From assembly GCA_964560875.1 (NCBI GenBank), contig CAZLMW010000088.1, positions 1 to 34,914 on the forward strand: 34,914 nucleotides of DNA, in the 5' to 3' direction. A program made the position numbers and the translations under genes. Shown piece after piece: positions 26,401 to 34,914 of the stretch (within the stretch, counting starts at the first letter, position 1; the number at the start of each line of letters is the position of its first letter). The notes under the pieces were generated by a model that saw only the letters and a list, made by a program, of their open reading frames with translations, was not told where the DNA came from and made no database searches. The DNA comes from CAZLMW01 sp964560875 (GTDB lineage: Bacteria; Myxococcota_A; UBA9042).

Positions 26401-29400
26401 TGGCCGCCTGCAAGGCAGGGATCGCGCTGTCTGCTTCACCGGTCTTGGCGAGGTCGAGCAGCGCGCCGATGCGGTCGTCGTTGCCGGCGTCGAGCAACAA
26501 AGCGCGCGCGGCCCACTCGATGGCGCTGTCGGGGTCGGCCATGTTTTCTGTGGCGTGCACGACGAGGTTGTCGAGGATGATGAGCTGTTCGGCCTCGTCG
26601 TCGATGATCCCGAGTTGCTGCAGGCGCGCCCCGGCGTACCGATCGGGCTCGGAGGCAGCTTCTACGTTGTCGAGCAGCCACCCGAACACCTTGCGGGCGT
26701 CGGCGGTTTCGAGCTCATCGGCTTCGCTGGCCATGACATCGACGAACGCGGCGAGCGCTTCGGTGGACGCGCTGAGTCCGGCGAGTTCGTTCATCAAGGC
26801 GAAACGCTGCGCCGCCTTCAGAGTCTCGCCGCGCGCGTCCAGCAGTTTGGCGAGCAGGCTTGCGAGGCGCTTGGCGTCGTCGGAATCGCGGGCGGACGCC
26901 ACCGCTTTTTCGAGCGCGTCACCGTAGCCGTCGTGGCCGTTGAGACGCATGACGTCAAGCCGCCGATCCGCCAGGTCGATCCGGTCAGGCGCCGCCTCCA
27001 GCAGTCGGTCGAGTACCAGCATCCCGCGCTCGGCGTCCCCGACCTTGTCGAGCCAGAGCGCCAGCGCACCCTCGAGGTGTTGGACGGCCTTGTCCGGGTC
27101 GCGTTCCGCCGCCTGTTCGAGCTCGATCGCGAGCTCCTCGTCCTGGCCGGCATCACCGAGCAGCTCGCGAAGACGTTTGCGCGTCGTCGGCTTGTCGACC
27201 TCGTCGAGCGCCATGCGCAGGTAACCGGCCGCCGACTCCGCGTCTCCGGCATCGCTCGCCACGTCCGCCGCGACATTGAGCAGATCGTGTCGCAGTCCGT
27301 CCTTGGTCGCGTCTTCGAACGCCTGCATGACCGTGTCGAGCGCGTCACCCGCCCGGTCGTCCCCGGCCATGGCGCGCAGCTTCTGCCAGCGCCGGGCTTT
27401 GGTCGGCTCCACGAGCGCGAGTGACCGCAGCGGCGCCAGCGCATCGAGCCCAGATTCCCGACCGACTTCGCTCGCCGCAAAGTCTGCGAGCCGGGTCAGC
27501 GACTTGATCCGCGCTTTCTTGGACGTCGCGTTGTCGGCCTGTGACTGCAACAAGACGGCCGCACGCGGCGCGTTCGCCACGCTGTGGTAGGCGACGAGCC
27601 GATCAATAAGGTCGTCGTCAACGGCCGAGCCGGCGTCGTAGACCTGGTCGAGCACCGCGATCGCGACATCCGCATCACCGCCCGCGTCCTGGGCCCTCTC
27701 TGCATAACGGCGCGCCGCACGATGGCCGGATTTGTGCTCAACAGCCCGCATCGCCAACGTCAGCCAACGATCGTTGGCCTCATCGCCGCTGAGCGACTTC
27801 GCTTCCGTCTCCAGCAGCGTCCATAGCGGCTCGGTCAGCTCGGCGGCATCACCATACGCCTCGGCGAGTCGGTACAGGTCCTCGAGGTCGTCGCCCCCTT
27901 CGGCCAATTCGTCGGCGATGAGCTGGAACGCGCTCGCGCTGTCGTCAAGGTCGGATGCCTTGTGGTCGGCCAACTGCAGGCGCGCAGCGCGTTTTTCGTC
28001 GGGTCCAGGCGCGTGCGCGATGCCATGCTCGAGGTGAGCGGTGAGCCGTTCTTTGCGCGCGTCGTCAGCCAACCCATCGATCGCGACGCCGCGCGCCAAC
28101 CAGGCTACGGTCGACTGCGGATCCTCGGCGAGCACCTGGTCGAGCAGCTCAAGCGCGGTCTGCGCGTCCTCACGATCGATGGCGCTTTGGGCCAATTGCA
28201 GGCGCAACGCGCGGCGTTCCTCGGCGTTTTCGATGTCGCCGGCAGCAGCGGCCAGCAGCTCTTCCGCGTCGGCGGTCTGGTCCAGCGCCTTCGCGATGCG
28301 CAACAGCTCGGTGACGGCCTCGCCATCCTGCGGCGCTTCGACGACGAGCGTCTGCCACTGCGCCATCGCGGACTCGCTATCATCCAGCTCGGTTTCGAAC
28401 ACCCTGGCGATCGCCGCTCGTTCCTTTCGGCCGTCGACGGCGTTGGGGAAACGTTCGAGGCGGTCGAGGCGCAGGGCGACGGCCAGCTCGGGTGCTTCGT
28501 TGCCCGCGTGCCACGCAATGAGCCGGTCGAGTGCGGCACCCGTCGTTTCGTCCTCGCCGTCTTCGGCCAGCCCTTCGAGCGCTGTCACGACCTCTTCGGA
28601 CCGCAGGCCGGCCTCGAGCGCGTCGCGAACGGTGATCCAGCGGGCTGCGCTGTCGGTTTGGGCCGCGATCAACTCAGCGACGGTGGCCTGGGCGGCGTCG
28701 GGGTCGTCGCGATGCACCGTGCGCCAGCCCTTGTCGAGATGGGCGTTGCGTGCCTCGGCGTCATCACCGTCGCGCAACTGCTCGGCGAGCGCGCTCCAAA
28801 CAGCGACGTCCGCGGGCGCCGTTTCTTCGGCGTTGCGCAGGACCGCGACCGCCTCCGCACGTGCGCCGGCCTCGACCAGCTGTTCGGCCGCGAGCACGGA
28901 GAGGGCGACCTTGGTGTCGTCGTCTTCGGCGAGGTCACGCTGCATGAGCAGCGCCTTGGCGAGCGCCGCGGAGTCGCCGGCTCGTTCGTGGATCTCGGCG
29001 AGCGCGGCGGCCGCCTCCATCCGCACATCGTTGTCCCCGGTGGTCGCGAGGATCTGCCACGACGCTGCAGCGTGCTTGTCCTCACCAATCTCGCCGGCGA
29101 GTCGCGCATGTTCGAGCAGGGCGGCAGCTTGTTTCGCGGGGTCGTCAAGCGCGCCGGCGCGGGCCGCCATCACCGACAGCTTCGCGGCTTCGTCGCCGTC
29201 TGCGGCCAAGCGCTGTACGGCTGCGAAGAGCGCGTCGTCCCGCGGAGCGAGCTGCAGGGCTGCGGTCGCGGTCGCGAAAGCAGCTTCCCGGTCGTCGAGC
29301 TTGGTTTCGCGCAACGCCAGCTGCTCGCGCATGATCGCCAGTTTGGCGTCACCATCGGCCGCTTCGACGCGCAGCGTGAGCAACCGATCGGCCCGACCAT

Positions 29401-32400
29401 GTTCGTCACGCGCGAGCACAACTTCGGTAAGCTCGGCCGCTGGCCCGACTTGGGCCGAACTCAATCCGTCTGCCTGCGCGAGCACGGCGAACGCGTTCTC
29501 AGCCGCCATATCGTCGGTCGGGTCGCTGACGGCCAATGCGGTCCATCGCATCAACGCGTCGTCGGGCTTGTCGAGCCGTTCGGTGGTGACCTGCGCCGCC
29601 TCGGTCTGCAGCAGCCGCCTCTCGTCTTCGTCTTCTGCAGCGGCCGCGCGGGCGTCCAAGCTGGCGACGAGGGCCTCTGCCTCCCCATGTTCGCGAAGAG
29701 CCTCGAGGTGCATCGCCGCGAGCGCTTCGGAATCTGGCCGGTCAGCGACAGCGCGGGTCAGCGCATCCAGCCCGTCGTTGGCGTCGTTGCGGTCGTCTAT
29801 ATGCAGCGAAACCAGCCGCAGCCACGTGCCCTCTCGGTCCTCGTCATCGGTGATTACGCCGAGCCGTTCTTCGAGCACGAATGCGACCGCGTCGTCGTCC
29901 TCTTGCTCGCGGTACAGGATCTCGAGCGCGTCCAGGGCGTCGACAGACTTCGGATCCGCAGCCCGCAGCAGCGTCCACGCCTGGAGCGCACCGTCGGAAT
30001 CGTCGCGGCCCTGCGCTTCTTCGGCCGATGCGCGGAGCAGCGCGGCCCGGGCGCTTTCGTCGCTGATGGGCTCGATCTCGTCGTTTCCGCCAGCGTCCAC
30101 GAGGGCGAGGACGGCCGCCGCCAGGGTTGCGCGTTCGTCGTCGTCGGCTGCGAACGCGGCGCCTTTCTCGAAGACCTCCGGGTTGCCGCCGGACGCGACA
30201 AGGGCCGCCACGTAGTTGCTCAACGCCTTGGCGCGGTCACCGAGCTCGCCGTCGGCCAGCGACGCCATGTCCAGCAGCTGTTCGATGTGCGCTTCGCTGC
30301 CTGCGTCGATCTCCCCAGCGAGGATTTCATAGCAGCGCAGCACGTCTTCGCCGCGTCCATGAGCGCGCGCCGCCGGACGGAGCCCGCGCGCAAGCTCGAG
30401 GGCACCGTCTTCGAGATCCAGCCGCCCGGCCGCGATCGCAAGCAGCCCCTCTTCGGCTTCGAGGAGGGCGCCGCGCCCGGCGATTTCGGCCAACCGCGGC
30501 AAGAGGATCGCGTTGACGTCGGCGCCGGCCGCCTCGGAGTCCACCATCTGGCCGAGCCGTTCGATCGTGATCACCGCTTTGCCGGGCCGATCGTCGACGG
30601 GAGCGCTGAGGAAGGCGGTCGCGGCCTCAGCCAGCGCGTCCTCGTCGCCGGCCCCGCGCAACGCGTCGAGCCAGCCGGTCCATGCTTCGGCGCTGTCGGG
30701 GCGCGCGTCGACAACCTGTTTGTAGAGCGATGCGGCTTTGGCGTGGTTATCGCCGGCCGAGTCGGCGCGAGCGGCCGCTTGGGTCAGCAGGTCGATTCGA
30801 TCCTCGCCCTCGGCGATCGCGGCACGCTGCTCCAATGTATCGACGACAGCTTTCCAATCGCCGAGCTCGGTGCAGGCCTGCTCGCGCAGTAGCAGCAGCT
30901 CTTCGTTGGCCCCAAACGCCGCGAGTCCGTTGTCGATCTGCTCGCGGATCTCCTCCATTCCTTCGCCGGAAAAGAGCGCCTGGTCACTGGCCCGCTCGAG
31001 CAACTCCGCGGTCGCGGTGCGGATCTCTTCGGCGTTGTCGCCGTCGCCGTCGTACTGCGCGATGAGCGCCTCGGACCACGAGCACAGCAACAGCGGGATC
31101 TCGTCTTCTTGCTCGACCCGTTCGGCGAGGTCGGCCACGCGCTCTGCGGCGCCACCCAGTCCGGCGATATCGCCGCTGGAAAGTCGCTCCGCCAGCAACG
31201 CTGTAACGGCCGCGTAGGCGCCGTCCCAGTCCTCGGTCGCTTCGCACAGGGCCACGCGCTGCGCCATGAACATCAGCCGCTCTTCGCCCTCGGCGTTTTC
31301 CACCAAGATGGCGACAGCAAGGCCTTGCAGGTCGCTGCGATCCGCGGCTTCCGCAGCGCTGAGCAGGACGTTCGCCGCTTCGGCAGTCAGCTCGGGGTCG
31401 TCGATGTCCGTGGCCCGCTCGAGCGCCTGGTTGGCGACCATCGCGGCCGCTTCAGCGTCCTGGAGCTCATCACCGATCGCCGTCGCCGCCGCCAGCAAGC
31501 ATCGAACCGCGGTCTCATCGCTGCGGTCCTGCGCGATCGCCTGGAGCGACTCGGCAAAGCGCTTGGCACCGTCTGCCCCTGAGCCGTACACGCCGCGGAG
31601 TTCGGTGAATTCCCCGCGCGCAACCATGGCGCGTTCGGCGATATCGGTGCCGATTTGCGAGTCGGGCCGCAGCTTGCGGAGGGCGCGAGCGGCGTCCTCG
31701 GCGCGCTTCATGTCGTCGAGATGTTCGGCCGCTGTGCGGGCCAGTTGCTCGTACAGCTCGGCCCGCTCGGACGGGTCGATGTCTTCTTCGGTCAGCCGCA
31801 CGTCGAGCAGCTCGGCGAGGTCTTCGTGGCGACCGACCGTGCCGTACAGCCGGGTGAGCGCTCTGCGGGCCGCCATGTGCCCGTTGCGCGCGTCGTTCAG
31901 GGCTTCGTACAGCGCTACGGCTTCGGCGTTTTCGCCGGCGTTCTCGGTCAATGCGCTCAGCTCTTCGAGCAGCCGGACCAACTCATCACCTTCGACCAGC
32001 GGCCGAATCTTGTTGAGCACGCCACGGTACGCCGTGTCGTTGGCGGTGCGTCGGTATGCCTCTTCGAGCAAGCGGAGGGAGCTCAGATCGTCAGGTGCGT
32101 TGGCGACCACGATCTCGAGCGCCGCCGTTGCCCTTTGCGCATCGCCGAGCTTGTCGCGTTGCAGCTCATAGAGTTCGCGCGCCGTTGACGCTCGCTCGCT
32201 CGCCTCTTTTTGGTGGTCGAGTTGACGTTGCAGCACCTTCGCGAGCCGTCGCCAGCGGCCGTCGCGCCGGTAGTGCGCTCGGAGGTAGTCAGCAGCTTCG
32301 GCGTGCGCGCCGTCGACCTCGTGAACGCGACGCATGGCTTCGAGCAAGCCGCGGGCGTCGGGCGCCCCGCCGTCTTCCCGATGGAGTGCCGCGATGCTTT

Positions 32401-33892
32401 CGAGCGTCTTCACCGCGCTGGCGGCCGCGTCCGCATCGTCACCCGCTCGTGCCTCGAAGCCTCGCGCACGCCGGTCGAGCAGCTCGGCGACCGCGTCCCA
32501 GCGTTGGGCTCCCCGATACAACGATTCGAGTCGTTGTAGCGCGTCGGGGTGGTCCGGTTTGGCAGCCAGTACGCGGTGGTAGGCCTCGATCGCACGTTCG
32601 GCGTTGTCGAGCGGACCTTCGGCCAATTGCGCCATCTCCAGCGCGATGCGGACGACGTCTTTGCCGGCGCTGATCGCGAGACGGTGGGTCAGGACCAGGA
32701 ACAGCCGCTGGTGATCTTCGGCGTCGCGGTAGCGTGCTTCGAAGAAGTTCAGGGCCTCGACATTGCGCGGATCGAGCGTTCGCACCCGTCGCAGATGGCG
32801 TTCGACCTTCTCCAGGTCGTTGCGCGTGTTGGCCAACCGCGCAAGCGCCAGGCAGATCGCGGCTTCGGCGACTCGATCGCGTTCCTTGACGGCCGCGAGC
32901 CGCAGCTTGTCGAGCTCCATTTCAGCGGAATCGTCACCGCCGCGGGCCCGGATCGACAACAGGCGTGCTCGCAACGCGATATCGCCCGGCATGCCGTCGA
33001 GCAATGTTGCCAGTGCGATCTGGGCCAAAGCGGGCGTGCGCTCGTCGATTCCCGACAGGTTGGCCAGCTCGTCGGCGTGGCGCATTTTTTCGTGCAGGTG
33101 TTCGCTGCTGTTCAAGCAAGCGGCGAGCGCCCGGGCCAGCATGTCTTGCTCACCGACAGCGCGGGCGACTTCGGCCCAAAGCGGCGCGGCTTCGACCTGA
33201 TCGATGCCCTGATCGACGCAGTCTTCGAGCACGGCCGACGCATCATCGAGCGGCTCGTCGCCTTGCAGCAGCAATTGGGCGTATTCGAACAGCGTCCGCG
33301 CGCGAAACTCGTCGGGCACTTCGACGATCTGCTTGCGTTTGCGGGTCAGGGCCTCGTCGCGTTCGGCGATCTTGGCGTCGGCTTGCTTGCGCAGCTCCTC
33401 GAGCTCATCGGCGCGGTCGTCCGCGTCGTGCGACTCCAGCACCGCCAGCGTCTTCTTGGCTCGGTGTCCGTGCCCTTGTCCGAGGTGAAAACGCGCCGCG
33501 GCGAAGAACGCATCGCGCTTGTTCTCGTCGTCCGCCAGCGCGGCGATCGCATCGAACAGCGACGACATCCGGCCGAGGCGGTGCAGAGAGGCTTCCTCCT
33601 GGCCGTTGTCGCGAAGCAACGCGCCGACGTCTCGCGACGGAAAGAGGCGGAATGACTCGCGCAGCAGCATGACCGCACGGGTTTGATCTTCGGTGACGAC
33701 GAGCTTCGCGGCGCGTTCGAGCAGGGCAGCTTTGGCCCGCGGGTGAGGTTCGTTGCCGGCGAGCACAACAAGCCGGTCGGCTGCCTCCGCGCGGACCTCG
33801 CTGGTCAGGTCTTCGCGCAGCAGCGCCACGATTTTGCGGATGTCATCTGTACCGGGGAGGGTCACCCTCGTGAACGAGCCGGTGGTCGACAT
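23408..33892 (-). CDS. Giant cytoplasmic TPR-array protein (3494 residues)
   Basis: One uninterrupted reading frame encodes 3494 residues. There is no signal peptide or membrane segment, so a cytosolic location is likely. Almost the whole length is helical repeats of TPR or related type. Clear units include 'AIEAYHRVLAAKPDHPDAL', 'AIETFEQLVAIEPDDHDHI', 'AITAYQRILKLDAKRYDI', and near the end 'AQRFFRTALQANKGHIPATL' and 'AINKALALQADNKDAIALL'. The middle third is more degenerate and very rich in Ala, Asp and Glu, giving a strongly acidic protein. No enzymatic motif was found. Giant TPR proteins are known in myxobacteria, some tied to motility or large cell-envelope machines; that comparison is only analogy. 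The ATG at 33892 has GGAG 8 nt upstream; a TTG directly before it is possible. It is followed 60 bp later by argC on the same strand. Confidence 0.9.
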   Translation of the reverse strand: MSTTGSFTRVTLPGTDDIRKIVALLREDLTSEVRAEAADRLVVLAGNEPHPRAKAALLERAAKLVVTEDQTRAVMLLRESFRLFPSRDVGALLRDNGQEEASLHRLGRMSSLFDAIAALADDENKRDAFFAAARFHLGQGHGHRAKKTLAVLESHDADDRADELEELRKQADAKIAERDEALTRKRKQIVEVPDEFRARTLFEYAQLLLQGDEPLDDASAVLEDCVDQGIDQVEAAPLWAEVARAVGEQDMLARALAACLNSSEHLHEKMRHADELANLSGIDERTPALAQIALATLLDGMPGDIALRARLLSIRARGGDDSAEMELDKLRLAAVKERDRVAEAAICLALARLANTRNDLEKVERHLRRVRTLDPRNVEALNFFEARYRDAEDHQRLFLVLTHRLAISAGKDVVRIALEMAQLAEGPLDNAERAIEAYHRVLAAKPDHPDALQRLESLYRGAQRWDAVAELLDRRARGFEARAGDDADAAASAVKTLESIAALHREDGGAPDARGLLEAMRRVHEVDGAHAEAADYLRAHYRRDGRWRRLAKVLQRQLDHQKEASERASTARELYELQRDKLGDAQRATAALEIVVANAPDDLSSLRLLEEAYRRTANDTAYRGVLNKIRPLVEGDELVRLLEELSALTENAGENAEAVALYEALNDARNGHMAARRALTRLYGTVGRHEDLAELLDVRLTEEDIDPSERAELYEQLARTAAEHLDDMKRAEDAARALRKLRPDSQIGTDIAERAMVARGEFTELRGVYGSGADGAKRFAESLQAIAQDRSDETAVRCLLAAATAIGDELQDAEAAAMVANQALERATDIDDPELTAEAANVLLSAAEAADRSDLQGLAVAILVENAEGEERLMFMAQRVALCEATEDWDGAYAAVTALLAERLSSGDIAGLGGAAERVADLAERVEQEDEIPLLLCSWSEALIAQYDGDGDNAEEIRTATAELLERASDQALFSGEGMEEIREQIDNGLAAFGANEELLLLREQACTELGDWKAVVDTLEQRAAIAEGEDRIDLLTQAAARADSAGDNHAKAASLYKQVVDARPDSAEAWTGWLDALRGAGDEDALAEAATAFLSAPVDDRPGKAVITIERLGQMVDSEAAGADVNAILLPRLAEIAGRGALLEAEEGLLAIAAGRLDLEDGALELARGLRPAARAHGRGEDVLRCYEILAGEIDAGSEAHIEQLLDMASLADGELGDRAKALSNYVAALVASGGNPEVFEKGAAFAADDDERATLAAAVLALVDAGGNDEIEPISDESARAALLRASAEEAQGRDDSDGALQAWTLLRAADPKSVDALDALEILYREQEDDDAVAFVLEERLGVITDDEDREGTWLRLVSLHIDDRNDANDGLDALTRAVADRPDSEALAAMHLEALREHGEAEALVASLDARAAAAEDEDERRLLQTEAAQVTTERLDKPDDALMRWTALAVSDPTDDMAAENAFAVLAQADGLSSAQVGPAAELTEVVLARDEHGRADRLLTLRVEAADGDAKLAIMREQLALRETKLDDREAAFATATAALQLAPRDDALFAAVQRLAADGDEAAKLSVMAARAGALDDPAKQAAALLEHARLAGEIGEDKHAAASWQILATTGDNDVRMEAAAALAEIHERAGDSAALAKALLMQRDLAEDDDTKVALSVLAAEQLVEAGARAEAVAVLRNAEETAPADVAVWSALAEQLRDGDDAEARNAHLDKGWRTVHRDDPDAAQATVAELIAAQTDSAARWITVRDALEAGLRSEEVVTALEGLAEDGEDETTGAALDRLIAWHAGNEAPELAVALRLDRLERFPNAVDGRKERAAIARVFETELDDSESAMAQWQTLVVEAPQDGEAVTELLRIAKALDQTADAEELLAAAAGDIENAEERRALRLQLAQSAIDREDAQTALELLDQVLAEDPQSTVAWLARGVAIDGLADDARKERLTAHLEHGIAHAPGPDEKRAARLQLADHKASDLDDSASAFQLIADELAEGGDDLEDLYRLAEAYGDAAELTEPLWTLLETEAKSLSGDEANDRWLTLAMRAVEHKSGHRAARRYAERAQDAGGDADVAIAVLDQVYDAGSAVDDDLIDRLVAYHSVANAPRAAVLLQSQADNATSKKARIKSLTRLADFAASEVGRESGLDALAPLRSLALVEPTKARRWQKLRAMAGDDRAGDALDTVMQAFEDATKDGLRHDLLNVAADVASDAGDAESAAGYLRMALDEVDKPTTRKRLRELLGDAGQDEELAIELEQAAERDPDKAVQHLEGALALWLDKVGDAERGMLVLDRLLEAAPDRIDLADRRLDVMRLNGHDGYGDALEKAVASARDSDDAKRLASLLAKLLDARGETLKAAQRFALMNELAGLSASTEALAAFVDVMASEADELETADARKVFGWLLDNVEAASEPDRYAGARLQQLGIIDDEAEQLIILDNLVVHATENMADPDSAIEWAARALLLDAGNDDRIGALLDLAKTGEADSAIPALQAAIGGRDAEALLGVDAYVALLGLDATDEDSQQLLLTRCVDAESAKAVSDAAVPMLRDAGQHRAAADLARAAIEHQPAAERGPALVALATSMANNLGEPAEGIALLTGALASSDDADALLETSHGLATEHNAIEEWLAAIESQVADGTLTGDIAQAAVARGAAVALDDIEDPVRAADLWTRIWDADPENFDARDMVLAMRRAAADAEQLSADLERAVIQGGPDIADLSVELAVLCHEELGRSREALSTVRTVLRRDPNRDDALLVAEQLTEDVTHRRAALALLETAYRNSERWGELADVLRRIVSDTKGRSALKAIHSLADVQLTHLDAPKDALDSLTTALQMEPSARLLERSLKLARDHASAETPARLYDLALNGSLPADDRSDVLASAADHYFQERNEPRKAEELWRSLLENEPTHAGAYDGLDAIYESEDRWDELIALLEARVKHAKDSADEISILHRLGGIAQATNRNDVAIETFEQLVAIEPDDHDHIINLVELLRVTRNPRKLADALQKLADSHDEKHEKSRALTEAGHLYATRLEQPDRAEKLFVQAFDLDPGSDEAFKWLETRLVGNSSKLQRLYQHRSSGVDEGAPRTRVLRKLAALYSEAGRGEQARAVLEKAREGDQDNEAIDEDLLLLCEKHGDSEGFEDVAKRRLQRGVGKAERAQLLEKLTKMALDHGGDASKWLDRLREVTDNGALIKHFEGLVHASSEDPETAAQGLESVIKETSDPGEQAKLLEQVADLYLNKLDRQARAITAYQRILKLDAKRYDIQRKLADIFRDRGSHEALVETLRKWLSAVDDAPSKVPILAEIGGVQLELGQTEAGTATLEQAYEIDRNTMAVNAQLAGLLHADGATERAAEMQHWVVDQLRRERKRDELPTAATLAGEMYVVLGQHKQAQRFFRTALQANKGHIPATLGLGTTYLDSGNPQRAMTEFEKVARLPARKAEASDRAAAYVGVARCWLAQSKRAQARAAINKALALQADNKDAIALLSEV

Positions 33893-34123
33893 CAAGCGGG
33901 CTCCGGGGCCATTTCGACGGGGTTACCGTCGGTTGGGGCGCAGCGCTGGCCGCGCAGTCGAGGGTGCCTCGCCGGTTGCCCGGCGCCGGATCTGTGTCAA
34001 TTCGCGCGCACGCGCAATGCCAGACGAGCAACCATAGCCCGCCGCCACGGGCCGGTAAAGTTACCCTGCCACGCGCCGTTCAGCCCTCCGTCAACGCGTT
34101 CAGAGAGCCTCTCTTGTTTGCGT

Positions 34124-34459
34124 TTACGCAGATGCGGCGCCGCTTGCCTTGCGCCACGCCAGGACCGCAGCCCCGATGTGCAAGGTCAGCGCAAACAGAA
34201 CCGCCACGATGACATGCGGAACAACGCGCACAGGCGCAGAAAGGTCGGCCAGCTCTTCGAGCAGATGCAGCGGCGCCGGGTGCGTGTTCATGTTGTTGAC
34301 CACCAGCTCGAGCGCCGCGCTCAACCAGAAAAAGCACGTCCCGATCAGCACAAAAAGCGCCCCGATCACTTCGCCTTGCTTCAATTGGCCCGCCCCCGGC
34401 ACCAGCAGGCCCATGGTGAGCGCGCCCGTATCGCGTTGCGTGGTGTCATGTGCCTGCAT
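34124..34459 (-). CDS. Small PGxGQ-motif membrane protein
   Basis: A 111-residue protein with three predicted membrane-associated hydrophobic segments: 'TMGLLVPGAGQLKQGEV' leading into 'IGALFVLIGTCFFWLSAALEL', and a C-terminal 'VVPHVIVAVLFALTLHIGAAVL'. The 'PGAGQ' motif near the first segment recalls TM2-like and related small membrane proteins of unknown function. The ATG at 34459 is preferred because GGGAG (34469-34473) lies 9 nt upstream; the in-frame ATG at 34468 would touch that GGGAG directly. It is the first gene of the minus-strand run, separated from the giant TPR gene by 231 bp, so the two may not share a transcript. The function is unknown. Confidence 0.75.
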   Translation of the reverse strand: MQAHDTTQRDTGALTMGLLVPGAGQLKQGEVIGALFVLIGTCFFWLSAALELVVNNMNTHPAPLHLLEELADLSAPVRVVPHVIVAVLFALTLHIGAAVLAWRKASGAASA

Positions 34460-34468
34460 TTGGTCCAT

Positions 34469-34473
34469 CTCCC
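34469..34473 (-). promoter_or_regulatory. Ribosome binding site of the small membrane protein
   Basis: GGGAG on the minus strand, 9 nt before the ATG at 34459 and immediately next to the ATG at 34468. It therefore supports the shorter product. Confidence 0.5.
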
Positions 34474-34548
34474 GTGGACCGCGCTTTTCGCACGTCGTCG
34501 CGCGTCGCGCCAGCGGCCGCCGGGTCGACCCCAGGTTCGATCGGAGTT

Positions 34549-34851
34549 CGCGGGGCGCGAGGGTCCGCAGGTGCTGCCGCACTGCCGTTCGCTATCCCGG
34601 CCGGCCCGAGCGCGCACGTCGCCCTCCCCGAGCCGGCGCTCGGTTGAGACGACGGGCACTCGGCCCGGTTCTGTCGTCGCCCACCGCCGCGACGGCGGAT
34701 GGCGGCCCCCGGCGAGGCGGCGGTGGCGGTGGAGCTGGCCGCGGCGCCTGGTCTGGTGCCGGCCGTCGAAGCCGAAGCGCTGCTGGCGGCGGCCGACAAG
34801 GTCGCGGTCATGCTCACGGGGCTGATTCGCAAGCACAGCGGCACCCCGTGA
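34549..34851 (+). pseudogene. Decayed four-helix-bundle (S23/IVP-type) protein remnant
   Basis: One frame carries two pieces of similarity to the four-helix-bundle family around an in-frame TGA at 34645-34647. Upstream, 'AAALPFAIPAGPS' keeps the spacing of the family core (AAxSIPxNIAEG). Downstream, 'ARFCRR', 'APGEAAVAVELA' and 'EAEALLAAADKVAVMLTGLI' followed by RKHS match the C-terminal half, whose usual form is RFYxIARGSxxEaa...LL...MLxgLIR. The last 50 codons could be read as a separate small ORF from the ATG at 34699 to the TGA at 34849-34851. The key Asn and Glu of the NIAEG core are lost and the N-terminal helix is not recognisable, so I read it as a remnant. The match is from memory of the family and is moderate. 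Confidence 0.42.
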
Positions 34852-34860
34852 GGGTGTGAG

Positions 34861-34884
34861 TTCGGGTTCGGGTTCGGGTTCGGG
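34861..34884. repeat. Perfect (TTCGGG)4 hexanucleotide repeat
   Basis: Four exact tandem copies of TTCGGG, beginning 9 bp after the stop of the four-helix-bundle remnant. The run breaks to TCGCTCGG. It is non-coding as far as can be seen. Short hexamer runs like this can vary in copy number by slippage. Confidence 0.9.
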
Positions 34885-34914
34885 TCGCTCGGACTCGGCC
34901 CATCGCTCAGTCAG

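Noticed and set aside
27962..30892. 976-codon open frame on + inside the giant TPR gene
   Set aside because: It is a shadow of biased codon usage on the opposite strand. The minus frame has TPR motifs and a continuous 3494-residue product; the plus frame has no recognisable domain or Shine-Dalgarno.
33995..34000. Perfect TTGACA on the minus strand as a -35 box for the giant TPR gene
   Set aside because: No acceptable -10 hexamer occurs 16-18 bp downstream, so a sigma-70 promoter cannot be supported from this box alone.
34082..34123. Terminator after the small membrane protein (AGAGA/TCTCT hairpin)
   Set aside because: The stem is only 5 bp with a 3-nt loop and no T run follows on the minus strand.

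Overview
The window is GC-rich, gene-dense bacterial DNA with all the look of a Myxococcota or related 'deltaproteobacterial' genome. It has large Asp/Thr/Ser-linked lipoproteins full of Cys-rich 'CxDGxxCTxxxC' repeats, bacterial fibrinogen-like (GGGWT-type) domains, giant TPR proteins, and strong codon bias that leaves long antisense ORFs open. No tRNA, rRNA, CRISPR array, integrase or transposase was seen. The taxonomic call is an inference from protein style, not from a marker gene.

Region 1 (1-14176) is a surface/secreted-protein locus. It opens with the 3' end of a C1q-like plus fibrinogen-like protein (2-1303, +), closed by a good intrinsic terminator. Then come two very large paralogous lipoproteins in opposite orientation (1392-7271 on + and 8966-14176 on -). 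Both carry a lipobox, a short Asp-rich linker, six ~95-residue Cys-rich units, a terminal Cys strip, a first beta-propeller, a Cys bridge, a second beta-propeller and a Cys-rich tail. The plus-strand copy adds a C-terminal fibrinogen-like module. Between them, coupled to the minus-strand giant by an ATGA overlap, is a smaller lipoprotein with a different propeller and an Ig/cadherin-like end (7284-8969). I infer that these are exported together to the cell surface; their function is unknown.

Region 2 (14177-14745) holds a small YggX-family iron-trafficking protein, divergent from the giant lipoprotein.

Region 3 (14746-34459) is a long run of minus-strand genes with mostly short gaps (15-78 bp). 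In transcription order: a small PGxGQ membrane protein, a 3494-residue TPR protein, argC, argB, a predicted outer-membrane barrel, a leuB-type dehydrogenase, a single-chain aconitase-family enzyme with the LeuD-like swivel domain fused in front of the LeuC-like domain, a secreted TPR protein with an Arg-rich tail, and guanine deaminase. Leucine/branched-acid and arginine biosynthesis genes therefore sit inside a run that also encodes envelope and scaffold proteins.

Region 4 (34460-34914) has no intact gene. It contains what looks like a decayed four-helix-bundle (S23/IVP-type) protein and a perfect (TTCGGG)4 hexamer repeat.
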